Positions 44,703-53,789 of a stretch of DNA of 64,000 nucleotides are shown here, in pieces. The stretch comes from Prochilodus magdalenae (taxonomy: Eukaryota > Chordata > Actinopteri > Characiformes > Prochilodontidae): NCBI GenBank assembly GCA_024036415.1, contig JAMWET010003587.1:141244-205243 (forward strand), read 5' to 3'. The translations under genes and the position numbers were made by a program. Position 1 is the stretch's first letter; every line of letters begins with the position of its first letter. The notes beneath the pieces are model-generated. The model saw only the letters and a list, made by a program, of their open reading frames with translations, ran no database searches and was not told the DNA's origin.

Positions 44703-45204
44703 CACCTTAAAAAGTGCAGCATTGACATTAAGCTGCTTATACATCAGCTTCTTCTTTTAATTTTGCTGTTCCATCTTAAATGCTGTGGATTTTACATTCT
44801 GCACTGATAATCAGCTTCTTGTTCACTAGATTCTTGATCCGATTTTCCTGTTTCACCTTAAATTCTGCATTATTTACATTTTTTTTGCATAGTTTCCTAT
44901 TTTTCAGCTTCTTGCTCAAATTTTCCTGTTCTACCTTAACTGGTGCAGCGTTTTAATTCTTGTGCTGACGTTCAGCTGCTTATTCACCAATTTCTTATGG
45001 AAATCTTCCAGTTCCACCATGGATTCTTGGAAAGGCAGGGGTGGGAGGGTGGAGTTCCTATAATTGCAGTTCTCAACCTTACCACTACAGCACAAATTGG
45101 CACATTAAGTAGTCATTGCTATGGGCTCGTTCATATTTGTATATACATATCTGCATATTTGAACATGTGCAGTCGTAAATCTCTGCCAACAAAGGTACAA
45201 CTAT
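44703..45204. other. non-coding DNA with a loose 70-75-bp periodicity
   Basis: Related phrases recur: CAGCTTCTT at 44748, 44813 and 44897; TTCCATCTTAAATGCTG, TTCACCTTAAATTCTGC and TCTACCTTAACTGGTGC at 44768, 44851 and 44931. They look like a decayed tandem repeat. No gene is seen. Confidence 0.5.
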
Positions 45205-45890
45205 ACCTGTACAGGTGGTGTCACTATTCGTAGATTGAGAAGAGGTGCTACGGTGCAATGAATGTCTCGTTCCATGTGTGGAAAACGGCTCCAAAGCAGA
45301 TATTAATGATTGGCTAAAAGGAGTAACTGCATTTGGGCGTGCCAAAGACCATAGTGTGAAGGAAGTAGCTGAATCGGCAAGTGTATGGACGCATACGATC
45401 ATACGGGTCTACCAGCTGTGGCCAAAAGCTTAGTCTACAGGAAACTCTCCTTAGAATTGTTATACTGATCACATATCTGCACCCTGTTAGTTCTGTTTGT
45501 ATAAATGCCCTTCTCTTGCCTCTTCGCGTTTGACCTTTTGCATCGTTTTCCAGGTTTTGCTCTCTTGTCTTTTCCTTCTGCCTTGTTCTCGCCCCCTTGG
45601 TATATTTGTTCAGTTTCTCTTTGTTAGCCTGCTGCCTGCCTGTACTGCCTGTTGCTACAGCCCTGTTAATAAACCTGGTTTTACTTTACTCTCTGCACAC
45701 GTCTGGTTAGCCCTTTGAGCATTAAAAGAATTGTACCAGAGAAGGCATCCACCAAACCATTGAACTGATTGATGTGGCCTACATCCAGAAACTTGCCATG
45801 TCCATACCCAATTGAATCACAGCCGTTATTCATGCAGATATTACACACTACTAGGTACGTTTCAGTCACAGGCGACTTATGAATGCAATG
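45205..45890 (+). mobile_element. Tc1-like deletion derivative (family B, copy 3), interrupted
   Basis: The helix-turn-helix region reads DWLKGVTAFGRAKDHSV then KEVAESASVWTHTIIRVYQ (45300-45425). A 266-bp insertion follows at 45461-45726. The family B sequence then resumes with GAGAAGGCATCCACCAAACC and the C-terminal ATCCAGAAACTTGCCATGTC, with the same missing core as the other copies. Confidence 0.82.
45461..45726 (+). mobile_element. 266-bp insertion flanked by 8-bp direct repeats
   Basis: AGAATTGT lies on both sides (45453-45460 and 45727-45734), and copies 1 and 2 of family B lack the intervening sequence, so the insertion is defined by comparison. It is pyrimidine-rich, contains CTGTTAATAAACCTGG (a polyadenylation-like AATAAA) and no coding region. 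It could be a solo LTR, a short hAT-like element or an unknown retroelement. Confidence 0.8.
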
Positions 45891-46548
45891 TTGCACTTCT
45901 TTTGCCAGCTGATCCTCTAAGTGCTCCGTCTGACTTTGCACTGATCCTGGATCTGAGCTGAGTAGGCCATGGTGGCAGATTTGGTCTGCAGTAGAACAGA
46001 TCGGAAGCTCTGTCTCCTGTGTGTAATGCTAACACAGCTATATCTGTACAGTAGTTACTGTACAGTGGTTGTCATGCAGATTACAGATGAAGATGTTACT
46101 GTATCAGTATAAGGAGAGAGGAGAGCGCACTGGCAGCTCTGAGAGAGAGAGAGAGAGAGAGGGAGAGAGGTGTATCTGGCGCAGGGTATCTGACTTGTGC
46201 GTTGACGGCCGATTTGTCACTTCAAACGTGTAGGGCTGACCCGGGGGCGGGGACACAGGGAGTTCGCTGAGACGGCACCTGAGCCTAAGCAGCAATGACA
46301 CTTCAAAGAAAAACACACACAACGCTAACCTGTTTAATGTGTATGAGGCTCTGTGTGTGTATGTGTGTCTACCTGGTCTCAAGAGATAACAGTGGACCAT
46401 ATTCAGAAAGACAGACAGTGGATTTCTGGACCCTTATGGTTTGTGTTCTGCTGGGCTCATGCATGCGTTTCATGGTACGATGTTGCATATTATTAAGTGA
46501 TAGCACATAGCTATCCACATGTTCTTATTGAGATATGTAAAATATGTA
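45891..46548. other. single-copy non-coding DNA with a (GA)n run
   Basis: A GA dinucleotide tract lies at 46139-46168. Short duplicated TGTACAGTAGTTACTGTACA-like palindrome at 46045-46065 forms a possible hairpin. No gene is recognised. Confidence 0.5.
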
Positions 46549-47311
46549 CACTCATTGCTAAAAAAATAGCTGCACCCAGATGGAATGAACCAACAGGAAT
46601 GAAACTTGGTGGGTAGGTTTGACATCATGAGACGAGAAAGTTTCACATTCGGCCATGCATCAGACTTAAGCAAGGTCATCCTGTTGAGAGTGCTTTGCAT
46701 TCTGACCATTCTGCTATTCGGTCTGTAGAATCCTTTGCGAGTCAAGTACGATTCAGGGAAGAGTTCGAAAACATATCAAGCAGTCAGAAGAGCATGAGAG
46801 GGGTGGCATCGTAGGGCTCTGTGAAGACCTCACCGCATTGCCAGTGCCGTGCCAATCATATGGATGCTACCATAGCATGCTTTTAGTGCCAGTTGATAGA
46901 ATAAGGCATGTACGAGCAACATGAAGGATCAGGGAGACCTACACAAATCACAGAGAGACAACTGACAATCTCAGAGTGACCCAAGAGCCACAACTGAGGA
47001 TACTCAGTGAGCAGTGATGCGCTCAATGAGTCATTCTGTTAGTGCCAGCACCTCTGGCAGATGGCTGCATGGCGCAGGACTAAATGCACGCAGACCGTTA
47101 TGATGATTGCCCTTAACACCACGTCAACGACGTCAAAGACTACTATGGTGTCGTGCCAGGCTGTCATGGAGTTTTGTCTTGGAGGGGATGACCAATGGAA
47201 TCAGTGTGTGGAGGAGCCATGGTAGGCGCCAAGACAAATGGTTAGCTTACACGTGTCACTCCACCTCCACCGCTACCTAACTGTGTGAGAATATTGAAGC
47301 TGTAGTATATG
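46549..47311 (+). pseudogene. Tc1-like relic (family A, copy 5)
   Basis: This is the longest 5' half of the family. The terminus CACTCATTGCTAAAAAAATA then GCTGCACCCAGATGGAATGA is followed by a decayed N-terminal domain and GSGRPTQIT (about 46927), typical of the GRPR-like motif between the two DNA-binding domains. It continues through the linker and SASTSGRWLHGAG. The 3' part stops at AATATTGAAGCTG, where a SINE begins; the remainder of the Tc1 does not resume. Confidence 0.85.
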
Positions 47312-47530
47312 TGGTTGGTGTAGCTCAGCGGATAACACCACTACCCTCCAAATAGCAACCACCACATGTGGGAGACTGGGGTTCGAATCCTGGGCTGACT
47401 GACTAGGCTGTGCTACACCAATAAGAGTCCTTGGGCAAGACACTTAACACTACACTGGCCCACCTGTAATATGATTAACCCTGTAAGTCGCTCTGGATAA
47501 GAGCGTCAGCTAAATACCATAAATGTAAAT
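47312..47530 (+). mobile_element. tRNA-derived SINE (family S1), intact Pol III promoter
   Basis: It starts GTTGGTGTAGCTCAGCGG. Both the A box TAGCTCAGCGG (47321-47331) and the B box GGTTCGAATCC (47380-47390) match consensus exactly. The 3' tail TGTAAGTCGCTCTGGATAAG then AGCGTCAGCTAAATACC is the L2-LINE-like end, closing with AAATGTAAAT. It is directly abutted by the Tc1 relic on the left. Confidence 0.94.
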
Positions 47531-47879
47531 TTGTAAAAATAGATATATGTAAGATATCCAGAGCTGTACTGCTGTATATCGGATAAGCTTTGGATTTCAG
47601 TACCACATATGAATGTGTCCCAAATCAGAACTGAAAATATCGGACTCAGTGTGTGTGTTTTTAGTCGCTCACACTGATAACACACCAGTGCCACATATTA
47701 CGATATGGTCAGTTTATATTACGATTATGGTCAGTTTTACCTTCTGGTGAATTAAGTCTAAGTTTGTTCAGGGCCCTAAAACAAGCAAAAAACAATACAT
47801 TTATATGAATAAGGCGTGTAACAATGCACAAAACACAAAAGACACAAATGAAGAGTCTACAGGATGTGCAGTAAAAACA
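47531..47879. other. single-copy non-coding DNA
   Basis: A local duplication, TACGATATGGTCAGTTTATAT / TACGATTATGGTCAGTTTTAC-like, lies at 47699-47740. No gene is recognised. Confidence 0.4.
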
Positions 47880-48190
47880 AGAGTCTGTAATTTGGTCATT
47901 TTCTTGAATCTTTATTTAACTGAACAAAGTACAAGGAAATGAGTTTTTTCACTGACCAGCTAAATTGTACCTTGTAAATATAAACAAATTCAGAGTTTGA
48001 TACTTGCAACACAGTTAAAAAAAGTCAGGGCTGAGACATGTTTACCACTGTGTTACATCACCTTTCCTTCTAATTACACTGTGTAATGGTCTGGGAACTC
48101 AGGATACTAGCTGTTGCGGTCCTGCAAGTGGATTTGTGCCCATTCTTGCATATTACAAGCAGGCTTATCAAAATTACTACATAATCACCT
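47880..48190 (-). pseudogene. Tc1/mariner-type relic, C-terminal end
   Basis: On the minus strand, sequence near 48175-48040 gives QEWAQIHLQDRNS then EGKVMQHSGKH, matching the last segment of a fish Tc1-like transposase (QEWERIPL and KGDATQW in the form I recall). It is followed by the family's 3' region containing CTCATTTCCTTGTACTTTG. The rest of the gene is absent. Confidence 0.65.
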
Positions 48191-48354
48191 GATTGCAATT
48201 ATTTGAGAGGATCACAACTAATTAAGCTGACCGCAGCCCATTTCCAAGTTATATTATATTACATTACATCAAAATTAAGTATATTTGAATTGCGTGTGTT
48301 GATTTGAGGCAAATATATCAAAATGAATAAAAGTTGAAGCTCACCAGACTCATA

Positions 48355-48505
48355 AATTTAGTCACCTGTGACAGAAACATATCACCAACATGGGTAACGG
48401 CTGTGATTTGATTTGACATGGACTGGATAAGTTTCTGGATGTAGGTGACACCAATGTTCAGACACTGGTGTTTGGCCGGATTTGGTGGAAGCCGTAATAA
48501 ATCAA
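48355..48505 (-). mobile_element. Tc1-like fragment (family B, copy 4)
   Basis: The minus strand aligns with the C-terminal half of family B: ATCCAGAAACTTATCCAGTC, the CTTCCACCAAAT lead and GTCACAGGTGAC at the terminal end. The helix-turn-helix part is missing here. Confidence 0.7.
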
Positions 48506-48514
48506 GCTACGTTT

Positions 48515-49025
48515 ACTCTCCATACTTCAGTACATTTGAAGGTAAATACTTTTGTACTTTTACTCCAGTGGAGGTCTAAAGAGTTAAACTGCTATACCTC
48601 CTTGCCTCCACACTCATCGTCCATTTTAACGGTTCCATTTACCATATAGGAGCACTTTGTAGTTGTACAGCTACAGACTGTAGTCCATCTGTTTCTCTGT
48701 AAAACTCTGTTACCCTATTTTCACTCTGTTCTTCAATAATCAGGAACATCAGTCCATCACAGAATAGGAATAATTTGGATGGTGGATCATTCCCAGCATT
48801 GCAGTGACACGGACAGGGTGGTGGTGGTGTGTTGTGCTGAGGTGAGTGGATCAGAGACTGGAGTTGTAAACACCTGTAAGTGCATTTGTAAGGTAAATAC
48901 TTTTGTACTTTTACTCCAGTGGAGGTCTAAAGAGCTGAGCTGCTACTTTTACTGGAGGAATATTCTACCTTGGGGATCTCTGCTTCAGTTCGTGTACCTG
49001 GCTAGTGTACTTCGTCCACCACTGT
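48515..49025. mobile_element. composite of two short DNA elements
   Basis: An outer element begins near CTTCAGTACATTTGAAGG and ends with GTGTACTTCG then TCCACCACTG, as in a common fish hAT-like short repeat. An N1 copy (48595-48880) lies inside, recognisable by CACTCATCGTCCATTTTAAC, CAGACTGTAGTCCATCTG and GGATGGTGGATCATTCCCAG. A 43-bp segment of the outer element is present on both sides of N1 (48541-48583 and 48892-48934) without any difference. Confidence 0.7.
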
Positions 49026-49805
49026 TGACAGTGGAAGATTTAGCTTTTGACATGCTTTGTCTTGTAAATGAAGGTTCTGGAGAATTAACACATTTTTGCT
49101 CACACCGACATGCAAAGTAAGGGCTCACTATTAGCACCTAGACTTAATAAAGATACACCAGGGGGCAGAGCCTTTTCCTACAAAGCCCCCCAGCTTTAGA
49201 ATAACCTTCCAGTTAGTGTTCAGGACTCAGACATAGCCCCAATCTACTGCCCAAACTGTGTGGTCTAATGTGGAGCTACTGCTCAGCCTCTGCGCTCTGA
49301 TGCAGCTGCTTCATCTGTCTTAGCTGGGTGCCACTGCCTGCCTGCATTGCTGACCAGTTTGCCTACCATGAAGCTTCTCCTTGCCTTGTGAAGTGAGGGG
49401 GGCTTCACCTGCATCTCGAGCGCCTTTCTGACATCCTGCTACTTAATCCCAGACTAATCAGACTTTTCTTCCTCTGTGTCAGAAAACACTCAACAGTTCA
49501 TCACACTCTTCCATCTAACAGTTACTAACTGCTCTTATTCAACACTGCCTATAATTGAAACGTCTGATCGGTTTTGTGTTTGTTGTTATCTGAGGTCGAC
49601 CTGAAGAGGAGGGGATCCCACTTTTTAAGTCTTGCTTCCTTTTCCACTTGCCCTGAGGGAGTTTTCCGTTGCCACTGACACCCTTGGCTTGCTCATTGGG
49701 GGCTCGGACCCAGATTTGACTATTTTTCTTGTGTTGTAACCAAATCGTCGCTCTCGAAAAACATTTTTGTTGATTTTCACTTTTATGTGTCGACTGAACA
49801 TAGAA
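49026..49805. other. single-copy non-coding DNA
   Basis: No recognised feature. A modest open frame on the minus strand (165 codons, 50036-49539) runs across this and the R2 repeat and has no domain. Confidence 0.4.
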
Positions 49806-49968
49806 GCTGCCGTTTATGTTGTGTGAAAATGTCATGATGAACGGACCAATAGACATGACCCAAAACTGCTTGAATAAAAGTCTGGTTCCATTGAATTCCA
49901 TTGCAATTAAATTGGGTTTTTGGCTTCTCCTGTAAAGTTGCCATTTTGGAGACACTTGTTTTCCTTTG
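49806..49968 (+). repeat. dispersed repeat (family R2), copy 2
   Basis: Counterpart of 38591-38738, with GTCATGATGAACGGACCAAT, CCCAAAACTGC, GTCTGGTTCCATTGAATTCC and TCTCCTGTAAAGTTGCCATT. Non-coding. Confidence 0.7.
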
Positions 49969-51040
49969 GACATGATAGATATGGATATGATAGTAAGCTG
50001 TAGCCATGCATGGTTGGAAACCCACAAGTTAAGCATGTATTACATGATGGCAGCTTGTGGCTTTAAGCTTTCCTTGCTTTTTAGCTATATTAGACCTGCA
50101 GCTCCAGTGCGACGGCAAAGTTGACTGTTGACTAAACTACTGCTTGAAACCAGCTGGAGCTTCTGAGTGAAGGACTTGAGCAATAAATGCCGTAATGATA
50201 GCTATTGTTTTTAATTTACGCTATCAGTAGTGCGTAGGCATATGCTATTTTATGAAGGCTCTGTAACAACACGCTGTGGCATTTAAGGGTATTAAAGAGG
50301 GTCACGTTTGTTTGTGCGTGGGTGTGTGTGTGTGTGTGTAGAGCCGGCGTTATGTACCAGCGTCTAAAGCTCCCTGAGGCTTTACCTGTGACTCACTCTG
50401 CTGCTGTAATCACACCGCACACGGCTCGCGCTCCAAACCTGATTTTACCTCTGTGTGTGTGTAAGCGTGCAAGCCTGTTTCCTGCACTAATGTCAGCTGA
50501 TTGATGGAGTTTGTTTGGTTTTAATTACACTGTAGGTGACTGGCCATGTCCGCACACTCCACTGAAGCAGAAAGCTCCACTTGGTTAGGGCAGAAATTGG
50601 ATTTCCGAAAAAGAAACAACAGCAAATGGAAGGTGCACTGGATGGCGTCCCCTCGCTAGATGCTAGACTCCGCCAACAAGGCTAGAAGCGTGTGCAGCAA
50701 TTTCTTTTGCACACTTCACTCAGGATTAAAATAAAGTCATTTAAATATGTATTCCGTAAACAAGCTCCAAAAAAAATTAATAAATAAAAAACTATATAAA
50801 GAAAAACACAACACTTTGTACACAAGCCAACAAACAGAACATTGTTTCACCTTGACTAGTCAATCAACACATAGTAAGCGCCAACCCTCAAAGCCCCAAA
50901 CAGGAAAGTGTTAAATAAATAAATAAATAAATACATTTTAAGTGAACATCAGCTTGGTAGACACCAAAAGGGACTAAACCCAGATATGTAATATCAGCAC
51001 GGAAACATCTAAAGTGTCTTCCTATGGAGACGCATTAATA
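49969..51040. other. single-copy DNA with two microsatellites
   Basis: A (GT)n run lies at 50320-50339 and an (AAAT)n run at 50911-50934. No gene or transposon is recognised elsewhere. Confidence 0.5.
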
Positions 51041-51390
51041 ATACCAGCCAAATTCAACCGTGGAGCGTTGGTGTGTTCGCTCCCGAAGAGCTCTTATCTG
51101 CCAAAGCTCTTAAATCAAATTAATTACTTTTGTGTTTAATTATTGTTTTGGAAGGAAGGGCTTTATAATCGCGGTCATGAATGACTGCTAGTGATGGGCT
51201 TCTGGAAACATCAAAACAAAGCAATAACCGGCAGTAAACAAACATACTTCATGGGCCTGGTGCGGTCCCTCAAACTGATTCTTCAAGATTCTGCAACAGA
51301 GAAGAAAGAAATATGGAACTGGAACTTTCTGGAAAGGCTTTCGCTTTCTGACCATTACAGACGCTTATCTTAGCTCCATCTACACTCATA
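51041..51390. other. repeat-free non-coding DNA, candidate regulatory element
   Basis: AAATCAAATTAATTACTTTT, GTTTAATTATTGTTTTGG and CTTTATAATCGCGGTCATGA lie within 51113-51183, just after GAGCGTTGGTGTGTTCGCTC. No coding evidence is seen. Confidence 0.4.
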
Positions 51391-51399
51391 GACTGATCA

Positions 51400-51930
51400 G
51401 GCAGAATGAGAAGGACACTCATTGTCCATTTTAATAGTTCCACTTACCATAAAGGAGCACTTTGTAGTTGTACAGTTACAGACTGTAGTCCATCTTTTTC
51501 TACGTATACTTTGTTACCCTCCTTTCACTCTGTTGGTCAATAATCAGGAACACCAGTCCATCACAGTGCAGGAATTACTTGGATGGTGGATCATTCTCAG
51601 CACTGCAGTGACACTGACATGGTGGTGTGTTGTGCTGAGGTGAGTGGATCAGAGACTGGAGTTGTAAACACCTCAGTGTTACTGCTGGACTGAGAATCAT
51701 CAATCAAAACTAGCCAGCCAACAGTGTCCTGTGGGCAGTGGGCTGTGACCATTGATAAGGGACTAGAGGATGACCAACACAAACTATGCAGCAACACATG
51801 AGCTATATAGACTTTACATCTACAAGGATGAGCAGCAAACGTAGGACAGTCTAATAAGGTGGACAGTGGCTGGACACAGTGTTTAAACACTCCACTGTCT
51901 ATTAAAATTAAATGAGCACAAAACACTTTC
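51400..51930. mobile_element. short non-autonomous element (family N1), long copy
   Basis: The most complete N1 copy. It runs from CACTCATTGTCCATTTTAAT through GGATGGTGGATCATTCTCAG, CACTGCAGTGACACTGACAT, CTGGACTGAGAATC, GGACTAGAGGATGACCAACA and ACATCTACAAGG to GTGTTTAAACACTCC. Sequence words recur in inverted orientation across it. Non-coding. Confidence 0.75.
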
Positions 51931-52044
51931 CATTAGCTCCGTCCAAACAAGCTCGAAACACAGGGGCCTCTGCACCCTGACTGGAGGACTCACCTCTTTT
52001 CACTTCTGTTACAGTTATCTGCACACATAAGCCAAAATGAAGGT

Positions 52045-53246
52045 CAGATACACCAACACACTACTTACAGTACACTAACACCTTACACTTACTGAGTTAC
52101 TGTACACCAACACACTACTTACAGTACACTAACACATTACACTTACTGAGTTACTGTACACCAACACACTACTTACAGTGCACTAACACCTTACACTTAC
52201 TCAGTTACTGTACACCAACACACTACTTACAGTACACTAACACATTACACTTACTGAGTTACTGTACACCAACACACTACTTACAGTGCACTAACACCTT
52301 ACACTTACTGAGTTACTGTACACCAACACACTACTTACAGTGCACTAACACCTTACACTTACTGAGTTACTGTACACCAACACACTACTTACAGTACACT
52401 AACGCATTACACTTACTGAGTTACTGTACACCAACACACTACTTACAGCACACTAACACATTACACTTACTGAGTTACTGTACACCAACACACTACTTAC
52501 AGTGCACTAACACCTTACACTTACTGAGTTACTGTACACCAACACACTACTTACAGTACACTAACACCTTACACTTACTGAGTTACTGTACACCAACACA
52601 CTACTTACAGCACACTAACACATTACACTTACTGAGTTACTGTACACCAACACACTACTTACAGCACACTAACACATTACACTTACTGAGTTACTGTACA
52701 CCAACACGCTACTTACAGCACACTAACACATTACACTTACTGAGTTACTGTACACCAACACACTACTTACAGCACACTAACACACTACACTTACTGAGTT
52801 ACTGTACACCAACACACTACTTACAGCACACTAACACACTACACTTACTGAGTTACTGTACACCAACACAATACTTACAGAACCCACACTAACACATTAC
52901 ACTTACTGAAGTTACTGGTACACCAAACACTACTTACAGCACACTAACACATTACAATTACTGAGTTACTGTACACTAACACGCTATTTTTTGAACTCTT
53001 TCACCTTTAATGTACTGAGTTACTGTACACCAACACGCTACTTACAGTGCACTAACACATTACACTTACTGAGTTACTGTACACCAACACACTACTTACA
53101 GCACACTAACACATTACACTTACTGAGTTACTGTACACCAACACACTACTTACAGCACACTAACACCTTACACTTACTGAGTTACTGTACACCAACACAC
53201 TACTTACAGCACACTAACACACTACACTTACTGAGTTACTGTACAT
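52045..53246 (+). repeat. 54-bp minisatellite, about 22 units
   Basis: The unit contains TTACTGTACACCAACACACT, ACTTACAGTACACTAACAC and ATTACACTTACTGAG. Units are highly similar; a recurrent variation is GTAC/GTGC/GCAC in the middle. The only disruption is at 52860-53030, where indels and a 30-bp unrelated stretch (CTATTTTTTGAACTCTTTCA) occur. Each unit seems to be an old dimer, as ACACCAACACACTAC and ACACTAACACATTAC are similar. The translation with 18-residue repeats is an artefact of 54 being divisible by three. Confidence 0.97.
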
Positions 53247-53789
53247 CACAGTCAAGAGCAATGTGATCAAGATCTGTTCACTGAAGACTAGAAGATGGTT
53301 AGCACAACTATAGGCCAGGAGAAGCACGGTCACGCTTTGTAACTGTACACCAGCAAGGTGGAGCTACACGGTAGGCGGGCGGTGATTTAAAGTCCTGTTT
53401 GTAAACTCTGTTAATAAACTCTGTCAGTGGAAAAACAGTCCTTGGGTGGCCATGGAGCTTTTGGAAAAAAACAATCTTTAATGTGTGTAGTTTTCCACAC
53501 AAAGATCCAGAATTACCCGGTTAATGACAGCACTGTTGCAGAGAGCTGGCTGTTTGGATGTTGTGTGGAGGCAGGCGGCTGCTGTGCTGTGCTGGGTTTC
53601 TACACAGTGGGGATGAGCCTGGTTATCTCTCTCTCCATGCCACAGCTGGGATTTGTTGTGAGCTGCGTCGTGCCAGCATGGCTGTGCTGGGGCGCGGGGG
53701 GAGGTGATGCACTCTGCAGAGAGGAAACAGGTTTTTCCGGTCGGTGGGATAGTGCTGATGAGCTGTTAAATGGCACAGATCTGCAGCCA
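53247..53789. other. single-copy non-coding DNA
   Basis: No gene recognised. An open frame that continues into the adjacent repeat has no domain. Confidence 0.4.

Noticed and set aside
45461..45726. A retroviral-type solo LTR
   Set aside because: AATAAA and the size fit, but the ends are not TG...CA in a register consistent with a 4-6 bp duplication. I kept it as an unclassified insertion.
47312..47400. A functional tRNA gene
   Set aside because: The A and B boxes are perfect, but the sequence does not fold into a full cloverleaf with paired acceptor ends and continues into a LINE-like tail, so it is a SINE.
52991..53266. 91-codon open frame with 18-residue repeats
   Set aside because: It is the 54-bp minisatellite read in one phase; the same array is interrupted by stops elsewhere.
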